DNA from: Porphyrobacter sp. AAP60
GTDB lineage: Bacteria > Pseudomonadota > Alphaproteobacteria > Sphingomonadales > Sphingomonadaceae
Assembly (NCBI RefSeq): GCF_001296025.1
Contig: NZ_LJHV01000008.1
Span: 434,001 to 498,000, forward strand
Length of the DNA: 64,000 nucleotides
Direction: 5' to 3'
The translations under genes and the position numbers were made by a program. The notes under the pieces were generated by a model that was given only the letters and a program-made list of their open reading frames with translations, searched no databases and was not told the DNA's origin. This document shows, one piece after another, positions 32,252 to 41,579 of this stretch; position 1 is the stretch's first letter, and every line of letters begins with the position of its first letter.

Positions 32252-34407
32252 TCAGGCGCTTCCTGCTTCAGCCAGCGATCCAGCCACGCGAACACGGTGC
32301 CGTGCCATTGCAGCGAGTTCTTCGCGCCCAGCACCCAGTGGTTTTCTTCGGGGAAGACCAGCAATTGCGCCGGAATATTGCGCTGGCGCAGGATGGTGTA
32401 GGCACCAAGGCCCTGCGTGTAAGGCACGCGGAAGTCCTTTTCCCCCAGCACCACCAGCATCGGGGTTTGCCACTTGTCGACGTGGTTGGCCGGATTCCAG
32501 CGTTCGTAGGTTGCGGCTGCCGCTTCATAGGAGCCGCCGAAATCCCAGTGCGGGAACCACAATTCCTCGGTCGAATGGGCAAAGGCGCGGGTATCGAACA
32601 GGCCATTGTGGTTGACGATGCAATCGAACCGGTCGGCCCATTGCCCCGCGATCCAGTTGACCATGTAGCCGCCGTAACTCGCCCCCATGGCGCAGGCGCG
32701 TTCCCCGTCGATCTGCGGGTCAAGCGCGAGCGCGGCTGCGAAGCCTTTTTGCAGGTCTTCCAGCGGCTTGCCGCCCCAATCCTCGCGGATCGCATCGGTG
32801 AAGGCCTGCCCGTATCCGGTGCTGCCGTGGAAATCGACCGAGATCACGGCATAGCCCTGCGAGGCGGTGACCCGCGGGTTCCAGCGGGTTGACCAGCTGT
32901 CGTTGAAACTGCCCTGCGGCCCGCCGTGGATGTAGAGGATCGCCGGGATCGGCCCGGTCTGCTCTGCCAGACGGGTAATCTGGCCCCACACCGTCGCCCC
33001 GTCCGCGCCGGTGAAGCTGAACCGGCGGGTGACGATATTGGCACGCTCCCCCATCAGCGTTGTGGCGACATCGGTCAGCGGGCGGGCTTGGCGCATACCG
33101 TCCGACAGGAAGAGTTCCGACGGATTGCCGAGCGAATCGCGCGTGAACAGCAGCCGCCCGCCCGGCAGGGGCGAAAGGTTGGTGATGTGCGCTTCGTTGC
33201 CCGCCATCAGGTTGAGTTCGGTTATCGCGCCGGTCTGCGGATCGATCCGGAAAGCGGGCGTATCCAGCACCTTTTGCGCGGTGGCGATCAGGTATTTGCC
33301 ATCCGCGCTCCACGCAAGGCTGCCGAAGCTGAGATCGGTGGCGGCTGTGACATTGCGGCGCGTGCCGGTTTTCAGATCGAGCAGTTGCACCGCCAGCTTG
33401 TCCGCCTCGTAAGTCGGACGCGCCATCGCCAGCCACGCGAGATAGCGGCCATCGGGCGAAGGCACGGGCGCGGTGTCGGTCGCGGCATTATCCGCCGTCA
33501 GCAATGTGGGGGCCGCGCCGCTGAGGTCGGACACGTAGATATCGAGATTGGTCGAGGTCGGCTCGTCCGCATCGGCCTTGCGCGCGGTGAAATAGAGCGC
33601 GCTGCCATCTGGCGCGAAGGCGATTTCTTCCGCGCCGCCAAAGGGCATGGTGGGCGTGTCGGCAATCAGGCCGGTGGCAGGATCAATGCCATCGACGGGC
33701 ACTTCGGCGCCTGCGACCTTTCCATCAGCCAGCGGAGCAACGAAGACGCGGTTGTAGGTGCCCGGGGTCTCCCAGCTGTCCCAATGGCGGACGAAACCGT
33801 CTGCGCTGTCATACAGCCGCCCGTTGCCGGGGCCGGGGAGGTGCTTTGGCTTGGCATCCGCGCAGCCGAAGGTCGGGCAATCGCGCGGGATGGCGGCCCA
33901 TATGGCGATCGCCTTGCCATTGGGGGCGAGCTTGAAACCTTCGATCCCGGCAGCGGGAAAACCTGCGACCAGTTGCGGCGGACCGATTTTGCCAGCCTTG
34001 TCCAGCGTCACGCGCCACACCCGGCCTATTGCATCCGCGCCATCTTCGGGCGGGGCATCGCTCAGGAAATACAACTGCCCGTCCGGGCCGAAGGCGGGCG
34101 ATGATGCCTTGACCCCGAAATTCAGCGCCACGGGCGCAGCGCCCGGCTTCGTGAGATCGAGCAGGTAGAACCCTGTGCTGCGCGCAAGGCTTTCGGGATC
34201 GGTGGTGGTGACACCATAGACCGCCAGCGTGCCGCCTGCATTCACCGACGGCGCTCCCAGACGCGGTAGAGTGACGAGATCGGCAGCGCTCATCGGCGGG
34301 GCGGTCACGCCCGGCACTGATGGGGCTTCAGGGGTTGTCTGCGCGGCCAGCGGCGCGGCGAACAGGGTTGCGGCGATCAATACGCCGGAAGTCATCGGTT
34401 TGTGCAT
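32248..34407 (-). CDS. exported S9-family prolyl oligopeptidase-like peptidase
   Basis: A 719-residue enzyme with a signal peptide (to about AAPLAAQ). A seven-blade propeller spans about residues 50-450 with WD40-like/TolB repeats such as VPSPDGRYLAW. The C-terminal alpha/beta hydrolase domain has the nucleophile motif GASYGGYM (Ser near 578), with an Asp and a late His (EENHWV) completing the triad. These enzymes cleave short peptides or dipeptides in the periplasm. The gene is followed by the 2Fe-2S protein gene (ATGA overlap). Confidence 0.92.
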   Translation of the reverse strand: MHKPMTSGVLIAATLFAAPLAAQTTPEAPSVPGVTAPPMSAADLVTLPRLGAPSVNAGGTLAVYGVTTTDPESLARSTGFYLLDLTKPGAAPVALNFGVKASSPAFGPDGQLYFLSDAPPEDGADAIGRVWRVTLDKAGKIGPPQLVAGFPAAGIEGFKLAPNGKAIAIWAAIPRDCPTFGCADAKPKHLPGPGNGRLYDSADGFVRHWDSWETPGTYNRVFVAPLADGKVAGAEVPVDGIDPATGLIADTPTMPFGGAEEIAFAPDGSALYFTARKADADEPTSTNLDIYVSDLSGAAPTLLTADNAATDTAPVPSPDGRYLAWLAMARPTYEADKLAVQLLDLKTGTRRNVTAATDLSFGSLAWSADGKYLIATAQKVLDTPAFRIDPQTGAITELNLMAGNEAHITNLSPLPGGRLLFTRDSLGNPSELFLSDGMRQARPLTDVATTLMGERANIVTRRFSFTGADGATVWGQITRLAEQTGPIPAILYIHGGPQGSFNDSWSTRWNPRVTASQGYAVISVDFHGSTGYGQAFTDAIREDWGGKPLEDLQKGFAAALALDPQIDGERACAMGASYGGYMVNWIAGQWADRFDCIVNHNGLFDTRAFAHSTEELWFPHWDFGGSYEAAAATYERWNPANHVDKWQTPMLVVLGEKDFRVPYTQGLGAYTILRQRNIPAQLLVFPEENHWVLGAKNSLQWHGTVFAWLDRWLKQEAPE

Positions 34408-34446
34408 GCGGCAGGGTTAGCCCGCCGCGCCGCGCTGCGCCAGCCT

Positions 34447-34965
34447 TCAGGGGCGCTTGCCGACAATCCGGGCGATTTCCGCCTGCACCAGCTTTTCGAC
34501 CATGCCCGGCAGGTTGGCCTCCAGCCATTGTGCCAGCATCGGGCGCAGCAATTCGCGGGTGAGCCCTTCGAGCGAGGTTTCACCCGAACGCACGATCTGC
34601 GGGCGGGCACCGGGCTCTGCCAGCATGGCCAGCGCGGCGAGGTTTTCGTGCATCGCATCGCGCACGGTTTCAGCAATCAGCGGCGCATCTTCGGCCTGAT
34701 CGGGCACGGGGCTTTCGGGCTCGGGCGCGCATTCCATATCGGCCAGATCGAGCACTTCTTCGCTCTCATCGCCATCATCTTCGTCGCGCACCATGTGGGG
34801 ACGTGCGGGGTCAGCCTGCGGGGCGATCACGTGATCCGACACCGATTCGCGACGACGTCGCGTTTCCAGCGCGCCAGCGCGGTTATCGCGGGCGATCACT
34901 TTCTTGATCGATTCGAGGATTTCCTCGACCGAGGCTTCGCCATCCTGTGCCATCATGTGCCCCAT
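34447..34965 (-). CDS. DUF2497/PopZ-like polar organising protein
   Basis: A 172-residue protein with the PopZ layout. A short N-terminal helix (SVEEILESIKKVIARD) comes first, then a long acidic disordered middle (about residues 40-110), and a C-terminal helical bundle ending LLRPMLAQWLEANLPGMVEKLV. In Caulobacter PopZ forms a polar matrix that tethers ParB-parS and recruits many proteins. The same role here is an inference, but it fits the parS cluster and oriC about 12-20 kb away. It lies next to tolC on the same strand, 50 bp downstream. Confidence 0.8.
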   Translation of the reverse strand: MGHMMAQDGEASVEEILESIKKVIARDNRAGALETRRRRESVSDHVIAPQADPARPHMVRDEDDGDESEEVLDLADMECAPEPESPVPDQAEDAPLIAETVRDAMHENLAALAMLAEPGARPQIVRSGETSLEGLTRELLRPMLAQWLEANLPGMVEKLVQAEIARIVGKRP

Positions 34966-35015
34966 ATTCCCGCCCGATTACCTGTGCCCCGACCTGTCCC
35001 GAATCGGGAACGCTC

Positions 35016-36479
35016 TTACTCGCCGGGCAGCAGCTGCGGACCGATTGTTGCGTTGGCGGGCGGAATGTCAACGGTGCGCGTCGATTTCGCTTCGGCCTTG
35101 GGGTCGCGGTCCCAGTCCCACATCTTGCTGCTGACCCGGTCGGCGTTGATGGTGGGATCGTACAGGATGCTGCCTGTATCGAGGTTGAGATCGCGCGCTT
35201 CGGCGCGGCCCATCAGCGCCAGCAGGTTGAACCCCGCGACATAGGCATTGCGCCTTGCGGTCACCAATTGGGCGCGGGCGTTGACCAGTTCCTGTTCGGC
35301 GTTGAGCACATCGAGGATCTGGCGGTTGCCGATCGAGTTTTCGGCACGTACGCCTTCAAGGCTGAGTTCGGCGGCTTCCACCGCGGTCTGCGCGCTGCGG
35401 ATCACGCCGTTTGCAGCCTGCCAGTTGGCATAGGTCGACCGGGTTTCGGCAATGATCTGGCGTTCGGCCGCGATCACATCTTCCAGCGCTGCAGATTCGC
35501 GCGCGCCTGCCTGGCGTTTCTGTGCGGCGGGGAGACCGCCCTGAAACAGCGGAATGGTAACCCGCACCCCGGCATTGGCGGTGGTTTCGCGCTGGACCAG
35601 GTCGTTGGCGAATGCTCCGCCCAGCGTTCCGAAGAAATCGCTGTAATCGCCGTTCACGAACAGGCCGACCGTTGGCAACCGGCCTGCACCTGCTGCCTTG
35701 GTGTCGAACCCAGCGGCCTGTGCGCGTTGCTTGGCGGCATCAAGGTTGGGGTTGTTTTCCAGCGCGCTGACAATTGCATCGCCCACAGTGTCGGGCAGAC
35801 CGGGCAGCGGCGGCGGAGCAGCCAGTTCGCCCGGCGCATTGCCGACCAGCCGGGCGTAGGTCTCACGCGCGGCGATCAGGTTGGCTTCGGCGGACTGCAG
35901 ATCGCCCTCTGCCACCGCGAGACGCGACCGCGATTGCGCGACATCGGTGATGGTGAGATCGCCGATCTCGAACCGGTCGCTGGTCGCTTCAAGATTGGTG
36001 CGCAATACGTCGACATTATTGGCTGCCAGCCCCGCCAGCGCCTCTGTCCGCAACACATCCATATAGGCGGCAACGACCTGGGCAAACAGCGTGCTTTCGG
36101 TGTTGCGCAGGTCAGCCTGCCCGGCCTCGACCCGTTCCTTGGCGGCGGCAATGCCGTTGCGCACCGCACCGCCCGAATAGACCGGCACCAGCAACGCTGC
36201 GGTCACACCCAGATTGCGATCGGGCGCGGTAAAGGCGTTGGCCGATTGCTGGATGAACTCGATGTGGGTCGCCGTGATATTGGCCGAAGGCAGGCCTTGC
36301 GAACGCTGGATCGGTACGCTTTCATCGGTGGCGCGCTGGTTGGCACGCGCGGCTTCGAGCGTCGGGTTGGTGTTATAGGCGCTCGCCAGGGCCTCACGCA
36401 GGGTATCGGCCTGCGCAGGTACAGCCAGCGCCAACAGGCTTGCCGATGCCGTCAGCCGCAGGGCGAGGGTGCGGATCAC
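35016..36479 (-). CDS. tolC: TolC-family outer-membrane efflux protein
   Basis: A 487-residue outer-membrane channel for type I secretion and drug efflux. A signal peptide (to about PAQA, residue 24) precedes two repeats of the long coiled-coil helix plus beta-strand unit; the halves start at LREALASAYNTNPTLEAA and DAIVSALENNPNLDAA. Family motifs such as RNAYVAGFNLLALMGR are near the end. Its ATG overlaps the stop of the upstream PCMT-like gene, so both are read from the promoter at 37103-37133. Confidence 0.93.
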   Translation of the reverse strand: MIRTLALRLTASASLLALAVPAQADTLREALASAYNTNPTLEAARANQRATDESVPIQRSQGLPSANITATHIEFIQQSANAFTAPDRNLGVTAALLVPVYSGGAVRNGIAAAKERVEAGQADLRNTESTLFAQVVAAYMDVLRTEALAGLAANNVDVLRTNLEATSDRFEIGDLTITDVAQSRSRLAVAEGDLQSAEANLIAARETYARLVGNAPGELAAPPPLPGLPDTVGDAIVSALENNPNLDAAKQRAQAAGFDTKAAGAGRLPTVGLFVNGDYSDFFGTLGGAFANDLVQRETTANAGVRVTIPLFQGGLPAAQKRQAGARESAALEDVIAAERQIIAETRSTYANWQAANGVIRSAQTAVEAAELSLEGVRAENSIGNRQILDVLNAEQELVNARAQLVTARRNAYVAGFNLLALMGRAEARDLNLDTGSILYDPTINADRVSSKMWDWDRDPKAEAKSTRTVDIPPANATIGPQLLPGE

Positions 36480-37078
36480 GCGAAAGTCCAGCCCTTGGGC
36501 ACATCGAAGGCATGCAGCACCGGAATGCCGAGATCCTCCAGCGGCTGGAGCGTGACATTGCCGGCAACCTTCCGGCCCGATGCCAGCCGGGTGACCTGCC
36601 GCAGCAGCAGGCCGGTGACGATCCGGCCATCATCGGCAAGCTGCGCCGTCAGCGTATCGGGCAATTGTTCGATCGCACCGTCGATGACGATCAGCGAATA
36701 TGTGGCAGCTGCCGCTGCATTCATGCCATCGGCGGCGTTTACCGTGGTAAGGTCAGCCACAAGCGGGCGCAGCAGTTCAGCGAGGTAGCCGGTGCCGCCT
36801 TCTACCACCAGCACGCGGTCTTGCGGGCCGGGCGCGGCTTCCATCAGCAGCTTGCCATAGAACAATGGTGCGGCAAGGTGGCCGTCAGCGCCGAGCGCAA
36901 TTGCCCGGTCGATATAGGCGACCGAGGCCTTGTTGGCGGGGAGGAAATCCTCACGCGGGACGGCCAGCAACCGCGCCAGCACATATTCCTCGTTCACGCC
37001 GCTGGTGCGCAACTGGCTGTCAATCATCGCGCGGCGCGCAGTGGCAGTAAGGATAGGGGTGTGCGGCATGGTGGTCAT
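36476..37078 (-). CDS. divergent protein-L-isoaspartate methyltransferase-like protein
   Basis: A 200-residue SAM-methyltransferase-fold protein of the PCMT family. MIDSQLRTSGV and VPREDFLP at the N-terminus and PLFYGKLL match the family. SAM motif I is degenerate (VEGGTGYLAEL instead of the usual E-x-G-T-G-S-G), so repair of isoaspartate is doubtful. It is coupled to tolC, an association common in this group. I chose the ATG at 37078 because the predicted promoter's -10 element lies at 37105-37110, so the upstream frame from 37102 would start before the transcript. Confidence 0.8.
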   Translation of the reverse strand: MTTMPHTPILTATARRAMIDSQLRTSGVNEEYVLARLLAVPREDFLPANKASVAYIDRAIALGADGHLAAPLFYGKLLMEAAPGPQDRVLVVEGGTGYLAELLRPLVADLTTVNAADGMNAAAAATYSLIVIDGAIEQLPDTLTAQLADDGRIVTGLLLRQVTRLASGRKVAGNVTLQPLEDLGIPVLHAFDVPKGWTFA

Positions 37079-37102
37079 ATTGTTCACTTTGATGCTCCGC
37101 AA

Positions 37103-37133
37103 ACTGTATTAGTAACACAATACAGTCCGTCAA
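37103..37133 (-). promoter_or_regulatory. pcm-tolC promoter overlapped by a palindromic operator
   Basis: On the minus strand a -35 TTGACG (37133-37128), a 17-bp spacer and a -10 AATACA (37110-37105) are followed by the PCMT-like start 27 bp on. A perfect 8-bp palindrome ACTGTATT-N8-AATACAGT (37103-37126) covers the spacer and -10. This is the geometry of a TetR-type repressor site. The repressor gene is not identifiable in the window. Confidence 0.65.
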
Positions 37134-37294
37134 GTCCTTCGTCGGCGCGGCCTTATACTTGCCGTGGCTTTGTTCCAAGGCTTTTGGCAGCCTGTCGGGA
37201 TGGTGATTTCGGCCTTTGACCTCGCTTGCGCAGAGTGCTTAGGGGAGCCGCAATCCCCACGGGATTCTAATCGACTTATGCAGGGATGGCTTCG

Positions 37295-38710
37295 ATGAGT
37301 GACATGACGGTGAGCGGACAGGATGTGCGGATCGAGACGGATTCGCTCGGCGAAGTGGCGGTTCCCGCGCATGTCCACTGGGGTGCGCAAACGCAGCGCA
37401 GCATCGTCAACTTCCCGATCGGCGGCGAAAAAATGCCGCCTGCGCTGGTGCGCGCCCTGGGCCTGCAAAAGCTTTCGGCGGCGCGTGCCAACATGAAGCT
37501 CGGCGTGCTCGATGCCAGGCTGGGCGAGGCTATCGTTCAGGCAGCGCGCGAGGTGATCGACGGAACGCTGGCCGACCAGTTCCCGCTGGTGGTGTGGCAG
37601 ACGGGCAGCGGCACGCAATCGAACATGAACGCCAATGAAGTGATCGCCAGCCGCGCCAACGAGATTCTTACCGGCACCAAAGGCGGCAAGGATCCCGTCC
37701 ACCCCAATGATCATTGCAACATGGGGCAATCGTCGAACGATACTTTCCCCACCGCGATGCACATTGCCGCTGCCGTCGAGGCGCTGGATCACCTGATTCC
37801 CGCGCTGACAAAGCTGCACGGCGCGCTGGATGCCAAGGCGCAGGAATTTGCCGATATCGTCAAGATCGGCCGCACCCACTTGCAGGATGCGACTCCGATG
37901 ACGCTGGGGCAGGAGTTTTCCGGTTACGCCAAGCAGATCGAATACGGCATTGCCCGCGTGCAGGCGACTTTGCCGCGCGTGCTGGAACTGGCGCAGGGCG
38001 GCACGGCTGTGGGCACCGGGATCAATTCCAAGGTCGGCTTTGCCGAGGAATTCGCGGCGCAAGTTGCTGCCGAAACCGGCCACGCCTTCGTCACCGCGCC
38101 CAACAAGTTCGAAGCTCTCGCCGCCCATGATGCGATGGTCGAGATTTCGGGCGCGCTGAACGTGCTCGCCGTCAGCCTGATGAAGATCGCCAATGATATC
38201 CGCCTGCTCGGCTCCGGCCCGCGTTCGGGCCTTGGCGAACTCAGCCTGCCCGCCAATGAACCAGGTTCGTCAATCATGCCGGGCAAGGTCAACCCGACCC
38301 AGTGCGAGGCGATGACGATGGTCTGCGCGCAGGTGATGGGCAATAACACCACAGTGACGGTCGCCGGATCGCACGGGCACCTTGAACTCAACGTGTTCAA
38401 ACCGGTGATGATCTACAACGTGCTGCAATCGATCAAGCTGATCGGCGATGCGAGCCATGCCTTCACCGATAACTGCGTGGTCGGGATCGAGGCGAACACG
38501 GGCCGGATCACCCAGTTGCTCAACGAAAGCCTGATGCTTGTGACGGCGCTCAACCCGCATATCGGTTATGACAACGCCGCCAAGATCGCCAAGAAGGCCC
38601 ATGCCGAAGGCACTACGCTGAAGGAATCGGCACTGGCGCTGGGCCTGCTGACGGAAGAACAGTTCGCGCAGTGGGTGGTGCCGGCGGATATGATCCGGCC
38701 AAGGGATTGA
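37295..38710 (+). CDS. fumC: fumarate hydratase class II
   Basis: A 471-residue homotetrameric TCA-cycle enzyme that interconverts fumarate and malate. The signature SS-loop [17 protein letters not shown] lies near residue 325, and [13 protein letters not shown] and the [14 protein letters not shown] region hold substrate-binding residues. I placed the start at ATG 37295, 8 bases after AGGGA; ATG 37286 and 37304 are in-frame alternatives. No class I fumarase is visible in the window. A stem-loop follows at 38717-38753. Confidence 0.95.
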   Translation: MSDMTVSGQDVRIETDSLGEVAVPAHVHWGAQTQRSIVNFPIGGEKMPPALVRALGLQKLSAARANMKLGVLDARLGEAIVQAAREVIDGTLADQFPLVVWQTGSGTQSNMNANEVIASRANEILTGTKGGKDPVHPNDHCNMGQSSNDTFPTAMHIAAAVEALDHLIPALTKLHGALDAKAQEFADIVKIGRTHLQDATPMTLGQEFSGYAKQIEYGIARVQATLPRVLELAQGGTAVGTGINSKVGFAEEFAAQVAAETGHAFVTAPNKFEALAAHDAMVEISGALNVLAVSLMKIANDIRLLGSGPRSGLGELSLPANEPGSSIMPGKVNPTQCEAMTMVCAQVMGNNTTVTVAGSHGHLELNVFKPVMIYNVLQSIKLIGDASHAFTDNCVVGIEANTGRITQLLNESLMLVTALNPHIGYDNAAKIAKKAHAEGTTLKESALALGLLTEEQFAQWVVPADMIRPRD

Positions 38711-38716
38711 TTGCCG

Positions 38717-38753
38717 TTGGTCGGTGATGAACATCCGTTCATCATTCGACCAA
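38717..38753 (+). repeat. inverted repeat after fumC
   Basis: TTGGTCG-G-TGATGAA and TTCATCA-TT-CGACCAA form a 14-bp stem with a small internal loop and a 6-base top. It starts 7 bp after the fumC stop. No T-tract follows, so it could be a transcript-protecting stem, a weak terminator or an operator for the downstream kinase pair. Confidence 0.55.
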
Positions 38754-38829
38754 GACTAGACCCCGCCCGACGACAAGCGCCCCTGCCAGTGGTCTTTGCC
38801 CGGCGGGGGCGTTATCGCTTCAAGCCATA

Positions 38830-40113
38830 ATGACGACGACCCGTTCCAGCGATGTGTCCCCGGCAGGGGCTTCTGCCACCGTTCCGTTTCGCACGGTGCT
38901 GATTTCGATGCTCGTGCTGTGGGCGACCTATTTCGTCCTCACCACCTTCCGCAGTTACGTGATGGATTTCGGCCTCCAGTTCGAACTGGGGTGGCGACGG
39001 GCGACTGTGACCGGGGTGGGCGTGTTGTTCACGATGGTGCTGTGGCTGCTGTTGCGGCTGGTCGACACCAGAGCGATGTGGGTCAAGATTTTCGCCGCGC
39101 TGGTGCTGGCGATGCCGGTGGCGCTGGCGATCGGGCAGGTCAATTACTTCGTGTTCAAGGACATGGAGATCTTGCAGGAGCAGGCCTACGCCAAGAAGTA
39201 CAATCTCAACTTGCGCCGTGACGAATCCGGCAACCTGCTGGTCGATGTGCCGATACGGCAGGTTTCCCCGGCAGGCGGCATGGCTGCTGGCGCCGCGGCG
39301 GACGACGATGTGATTGATTCGCAGCCGGTGATCATCGCGCCGGCGGAAACCAATGTCGATTTCTGGCGCAAGCTGCTGGATGTCGCGCTGGGGCGGTATT
39401 TCCTGCTGCTGGCCTGGGCTTCGACCTATTTTGCGTTGCTGGCAGGCGTGCAGGCACAGGCATCGCAGCGGCGCGAGGAACAGTTCCGTTCTGCTGCCAA
39501 GGCCGCCGAGCTGCGATCCCTGCGGTATCAGGTGAACCCGCATTTCCTGTTCAACACGCTGAATTCGCTATCGGCGCTGGTGATGACCGGCAAGGCCGAC
39601 CGCGCCGAACGGATGATCCAGACCATCAGCCGTTTTTACCGCCACTCCCTTGCCAACGAGCCGACATCGGACGTGGCGCTGCGTGACGAATTCGACCTGC
39701 AAAAGCTTTATCTCGATATCGAAACGGTGCGGTTCCCGACCCGGCTGGTGACGGTGTTCGATTGCCCGGCCGATCTTGAAGAAGCGCGGGTGCCGGGCAT
39801 GATCCTGCAACCGCTGGTGGAAAATTCGGTCAAATATGCGGTGTCGCCGGTTGCCCGTCCGGTCACGATCACGCTGGCCGCGCGCGAGGAGTTTGACCGG
39901 CTGGTCATCACCGTCAGCGATGATGGCCCCGGCCTGCCGCAGGGCGCCGATCACGGCTTCGGTATCGGCCTTGCCAATGTGCGAGACCGGCTGGAGGCCC
40001 GCTTTGGCCCCGACATCGGCTTCACCTCGGCCCCCGTGCCGGGCGGCTATCGCACCGAAATCCGCATTCCCCTGTCCAAACCCCTCGACCCGCAGGCATA
40101 CCGCCATGGCTGA
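38830..40113 (+). CDS. LytS/YehU-type membrane sensor histidine kinase
   Basis: A 427-residue kinase. The N-terminal half has several hydrophobic helices (about residues 20-105 and 185-215) and a periplasmic or loop segment. The His_kinase domain follows, with the phospho-accepting His in QVNPHFLFNTLNSLS near residue 240, and an HATPase domain with the N-box ENSVKYAV and G-boxes DDGPGLP and GFGIGLANVRDRL. The ligand is unknown. The stop overlaps the start of the LytTR regulator by eight bases, so the two form a two-component pair. Confidence 0.9.
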   Translation: MTTTRSSDVSPAGASATVPFRTVLISMLVLWATYFVLTTFRSYVMDFGLQFELGWRRATVTGVGVLFTMVLWLLLRLVDTRAMWVKIFAALVLAMPVALAIGQVNYFVFKDMEILQEQAYAKKYNLNLRRDESGNLLVDVPIRQVSPAGGMAAGAAADDDVIDSQPVIIAPAETNVDFWRKLLDVALGRYFLLLAWASTYFALLAGVQAQASQRREEQFRSAAKAAELRSLRYQVNPHFLFNTLNSLSALVMTGKADRAERMIQTISRFYRHSLANEPTSDVALRDEFDLQKLYLDIETVRFPTRLVTVFDCPADLEEARVPGMILQPLVENSVKYAVSPVARPVTITLAAREEFDRLVITVSDDGPGLPQGADHGFGIGLANVRDRLEARFGPDIGFTSAPVPGGYRTEIRIPLSKPLDPQAYRHG

Positions 40114-40861
40114 CCGCGAAACCGAACCTACCCCGCTGCGCACCCTGATCGTCGATGATGAACCGCTCGCGGTGGAACGCGTGCAGGTGATCTGCGCCGA
40201 GATTCCCGCTGTACGCGTGGTCGGCACCGCCAGTGATGGCGCTGCGGCGCTGCGGTTGGCCGAAAAGCTCGAACCCGATCTGGTGCTGCTCGACATGACC
40301 ATGCCCGAACTCGACGGGCTGGGCGTGGCGCAGCATTTCGCCGCGCAGGAACAGGCGCCGGTGGTGATCTTCGTTACCGCGCATGATCATTTCGCGGTTG
40401 AGGCTTTCGATCTCGAAGCAGTCGATTACGTGCTCAAGCCCGTTTCGGCTGACCGGCTGGAACGGGCGATCGAACGTGCTGCGGCGCGGCGCGGGCAGCG
40501 CCGTCAACGCGCCAGCCGCTATCTCGACGAGCTGTGGGTGCCGCACCGTTCGGAACTGCTGCGGATTGCAGTGAACGAGGTTCACCAGATCGATGCCGAG
40601 CGCGATTATGTGCGGCTGCATGTCGGCGGGCCCGAAGCGCAGCGTTCCTATCTGCTGCTCCAGACCATCGCCGGACTCGAAGAACGGCTTGATCCCGAAC
40701 AGTTCATCCGCATCCACCGTTCCACCATCCTGCGGCGCGACAATATCCGCGGGCTGCGGCATGACGGGTTGGGCGTGTGGTCCGCCGAACTGCTCAATGG
40801 CGACGCGCTGCGGATCGGCCGCACCTATCTTGCCCGCGTCAAGGCGATGGCGGGGAGATAG
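40106..40861 (+). CDS. LytTR-family response regulator
   Basis: A 251-residue regulator with an N-terminal receiver domain (about 10-125). It has the acidic pair VDDEP, the phosphorylatable Asp in VLLDMTMPELDG and the Lys in DYVLKPVS. A C-terminal LytTR DNA-binding domain (about 155-250) follows, with AERDYVRLHVG and FIRIHRSTILRRDNI. It binds direct-repeat DNA sites, usually near its targets; none is identified here. It is coupled to the upstream kinase. Confidence 0.94.
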   Translation: MADRETEPTPLRTLIVDDEPLAVERVQVICAEIPAVRVVGTASDGAAALRLAEKLEPDLVLLDMTMPELDGLGVAQHFAAQEQAPVVIFVTAHDHFAVEAFDLEAVDYVLKPVSADRLERAIERAAARRGQRRQRASRYLDELWVPHRSELLRIAVNEVHQIDAERDYVRLHVGGPEAQRSYLLLQTIAGLEERLDPEQFIRIHRSTILRRDNIRGLRHDGLGVWSAELLNGDALRIGRTYLARVKAMAGR

Positions 40862-40909
40862 GGTTTTTGTGTCTGTGCCACCTTTGGTGGCGCAGGCCCC
40901 CCTCCCAAC

Positions 40910-40952
40910 AAAAAACCGGCCCGAACCCCAGGGACTGTAAGGGTTCGGGCCG
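40910..40952 (-). terminator. Rho-independent terminator for urcA
   Basis: A perfect 12-bp stem (CGGCCCGAACCC at 40917-40928 and its complement at 40941-40952) with a 12-base loop. It is followed on the minus strand by G and six T (40915-40910) and lies 61 bp downstream of the urcA stop. Confidence 0.88.
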
Positions 40953-41013
40953 TATCCGCTGCGCCGCCCATCATACTGCGGGGAATCGGGCGGTGCAGGC
41001 GAGCGTGAGCGGT

Positions 41014-41352
41014 TCAGCCGCCGCGTTGCTCGTTCCGGGAATAAAGGGCCGCAACCTGCTGCTTCACGTCTGAACGCGCCTTGGCGAGGCAGGCGCGGGT
41101 TTCCTGGGTCAGCACGCGCGATCCGGTGGTGAGGCTGGTGGTGCGACACACGGTGCGCACCGCTTTTTCCAGCCGCTGTTCGAGCCTTTTCTGGCCCTGC
41201 ACCGTGGCAAGGTTGATATCGGCGGTGGGCACATTGACCGTCATCCTGTCGATGTTGCCTGCATGGGCAGGGCTGATCGCTGCGCCGGCAACGCCTGCGG
41301 CGGCCATACCGTAGGCAATTGTTTTCAAGATAGATTTTGCGGGGGTTTTCAT
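41014..41352 (-). CDS. UrcA-family exported protein
   Basis: A 112-residue secreted protein with a clear signal peptide (cleavage near ISPAHAG, residue 32). The mature part carries the UrcA pattern, with a VNVPTADINLATVQGQKRL strand-helix and two cysteines (VRTVC and TRACL) that could form a disulfide. The family is abundant in Caulobacterales and Sphingomonadales but has no known activity. The GGAGGA Shine-Dalgarno is strong. A terminator follows the gene. Confidence 0.88.
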   Translation of the reverse strand: MKTPAKSILKTIAYGMAAAGVAGAAISPAHAGNIDRMTVNVPTADINLATVQGQKRLEQRLEKAVRTVCRTTSLTTGSRVLTQETRACLAKARSDVKQQVAALYSRNEQRGG

Positions 41353-41579
41353 CGGTCATCCTCCATTGGCAGGGTGCCTGTGATCGGGCGGGGTCCCGAT
41401 GCGGGGGGTGTCAGACGTCCTGCTGGAATCATGAATATGCCGCTTGCCGGCGCCGCGCATTCACCGCTCGACCAACCCGCGCCGCGCATCCGACCGGTGT
41501 GGGGGGCACAAGACCAATCGCCCCAATTGGCGGACAAATGGCGGTTCCCAATCGACCGGCGCATCGCCATACTGGCGCC

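Noticed and set aside
34801-34840. GATCACGTGATC palindrome, also near 25747 and 43826, as extra parS or other operator sites.
   Set aside because: It shares only the CACGTG core with parS and occurs in coding DNA, in rplM and coaE as the codons for Asp-His-Val-Ile. There is no TGTTTC half-site.
34947-36788. A 613-codon open frame antisense to tolC (and similar long frames at 53142-55010, 55490-57289 and 62710-63954).
   Set aside because: These are shadows of real genes in GC-rich DNA; their products show no domain and the opposite strands carry clear conserved proteins.
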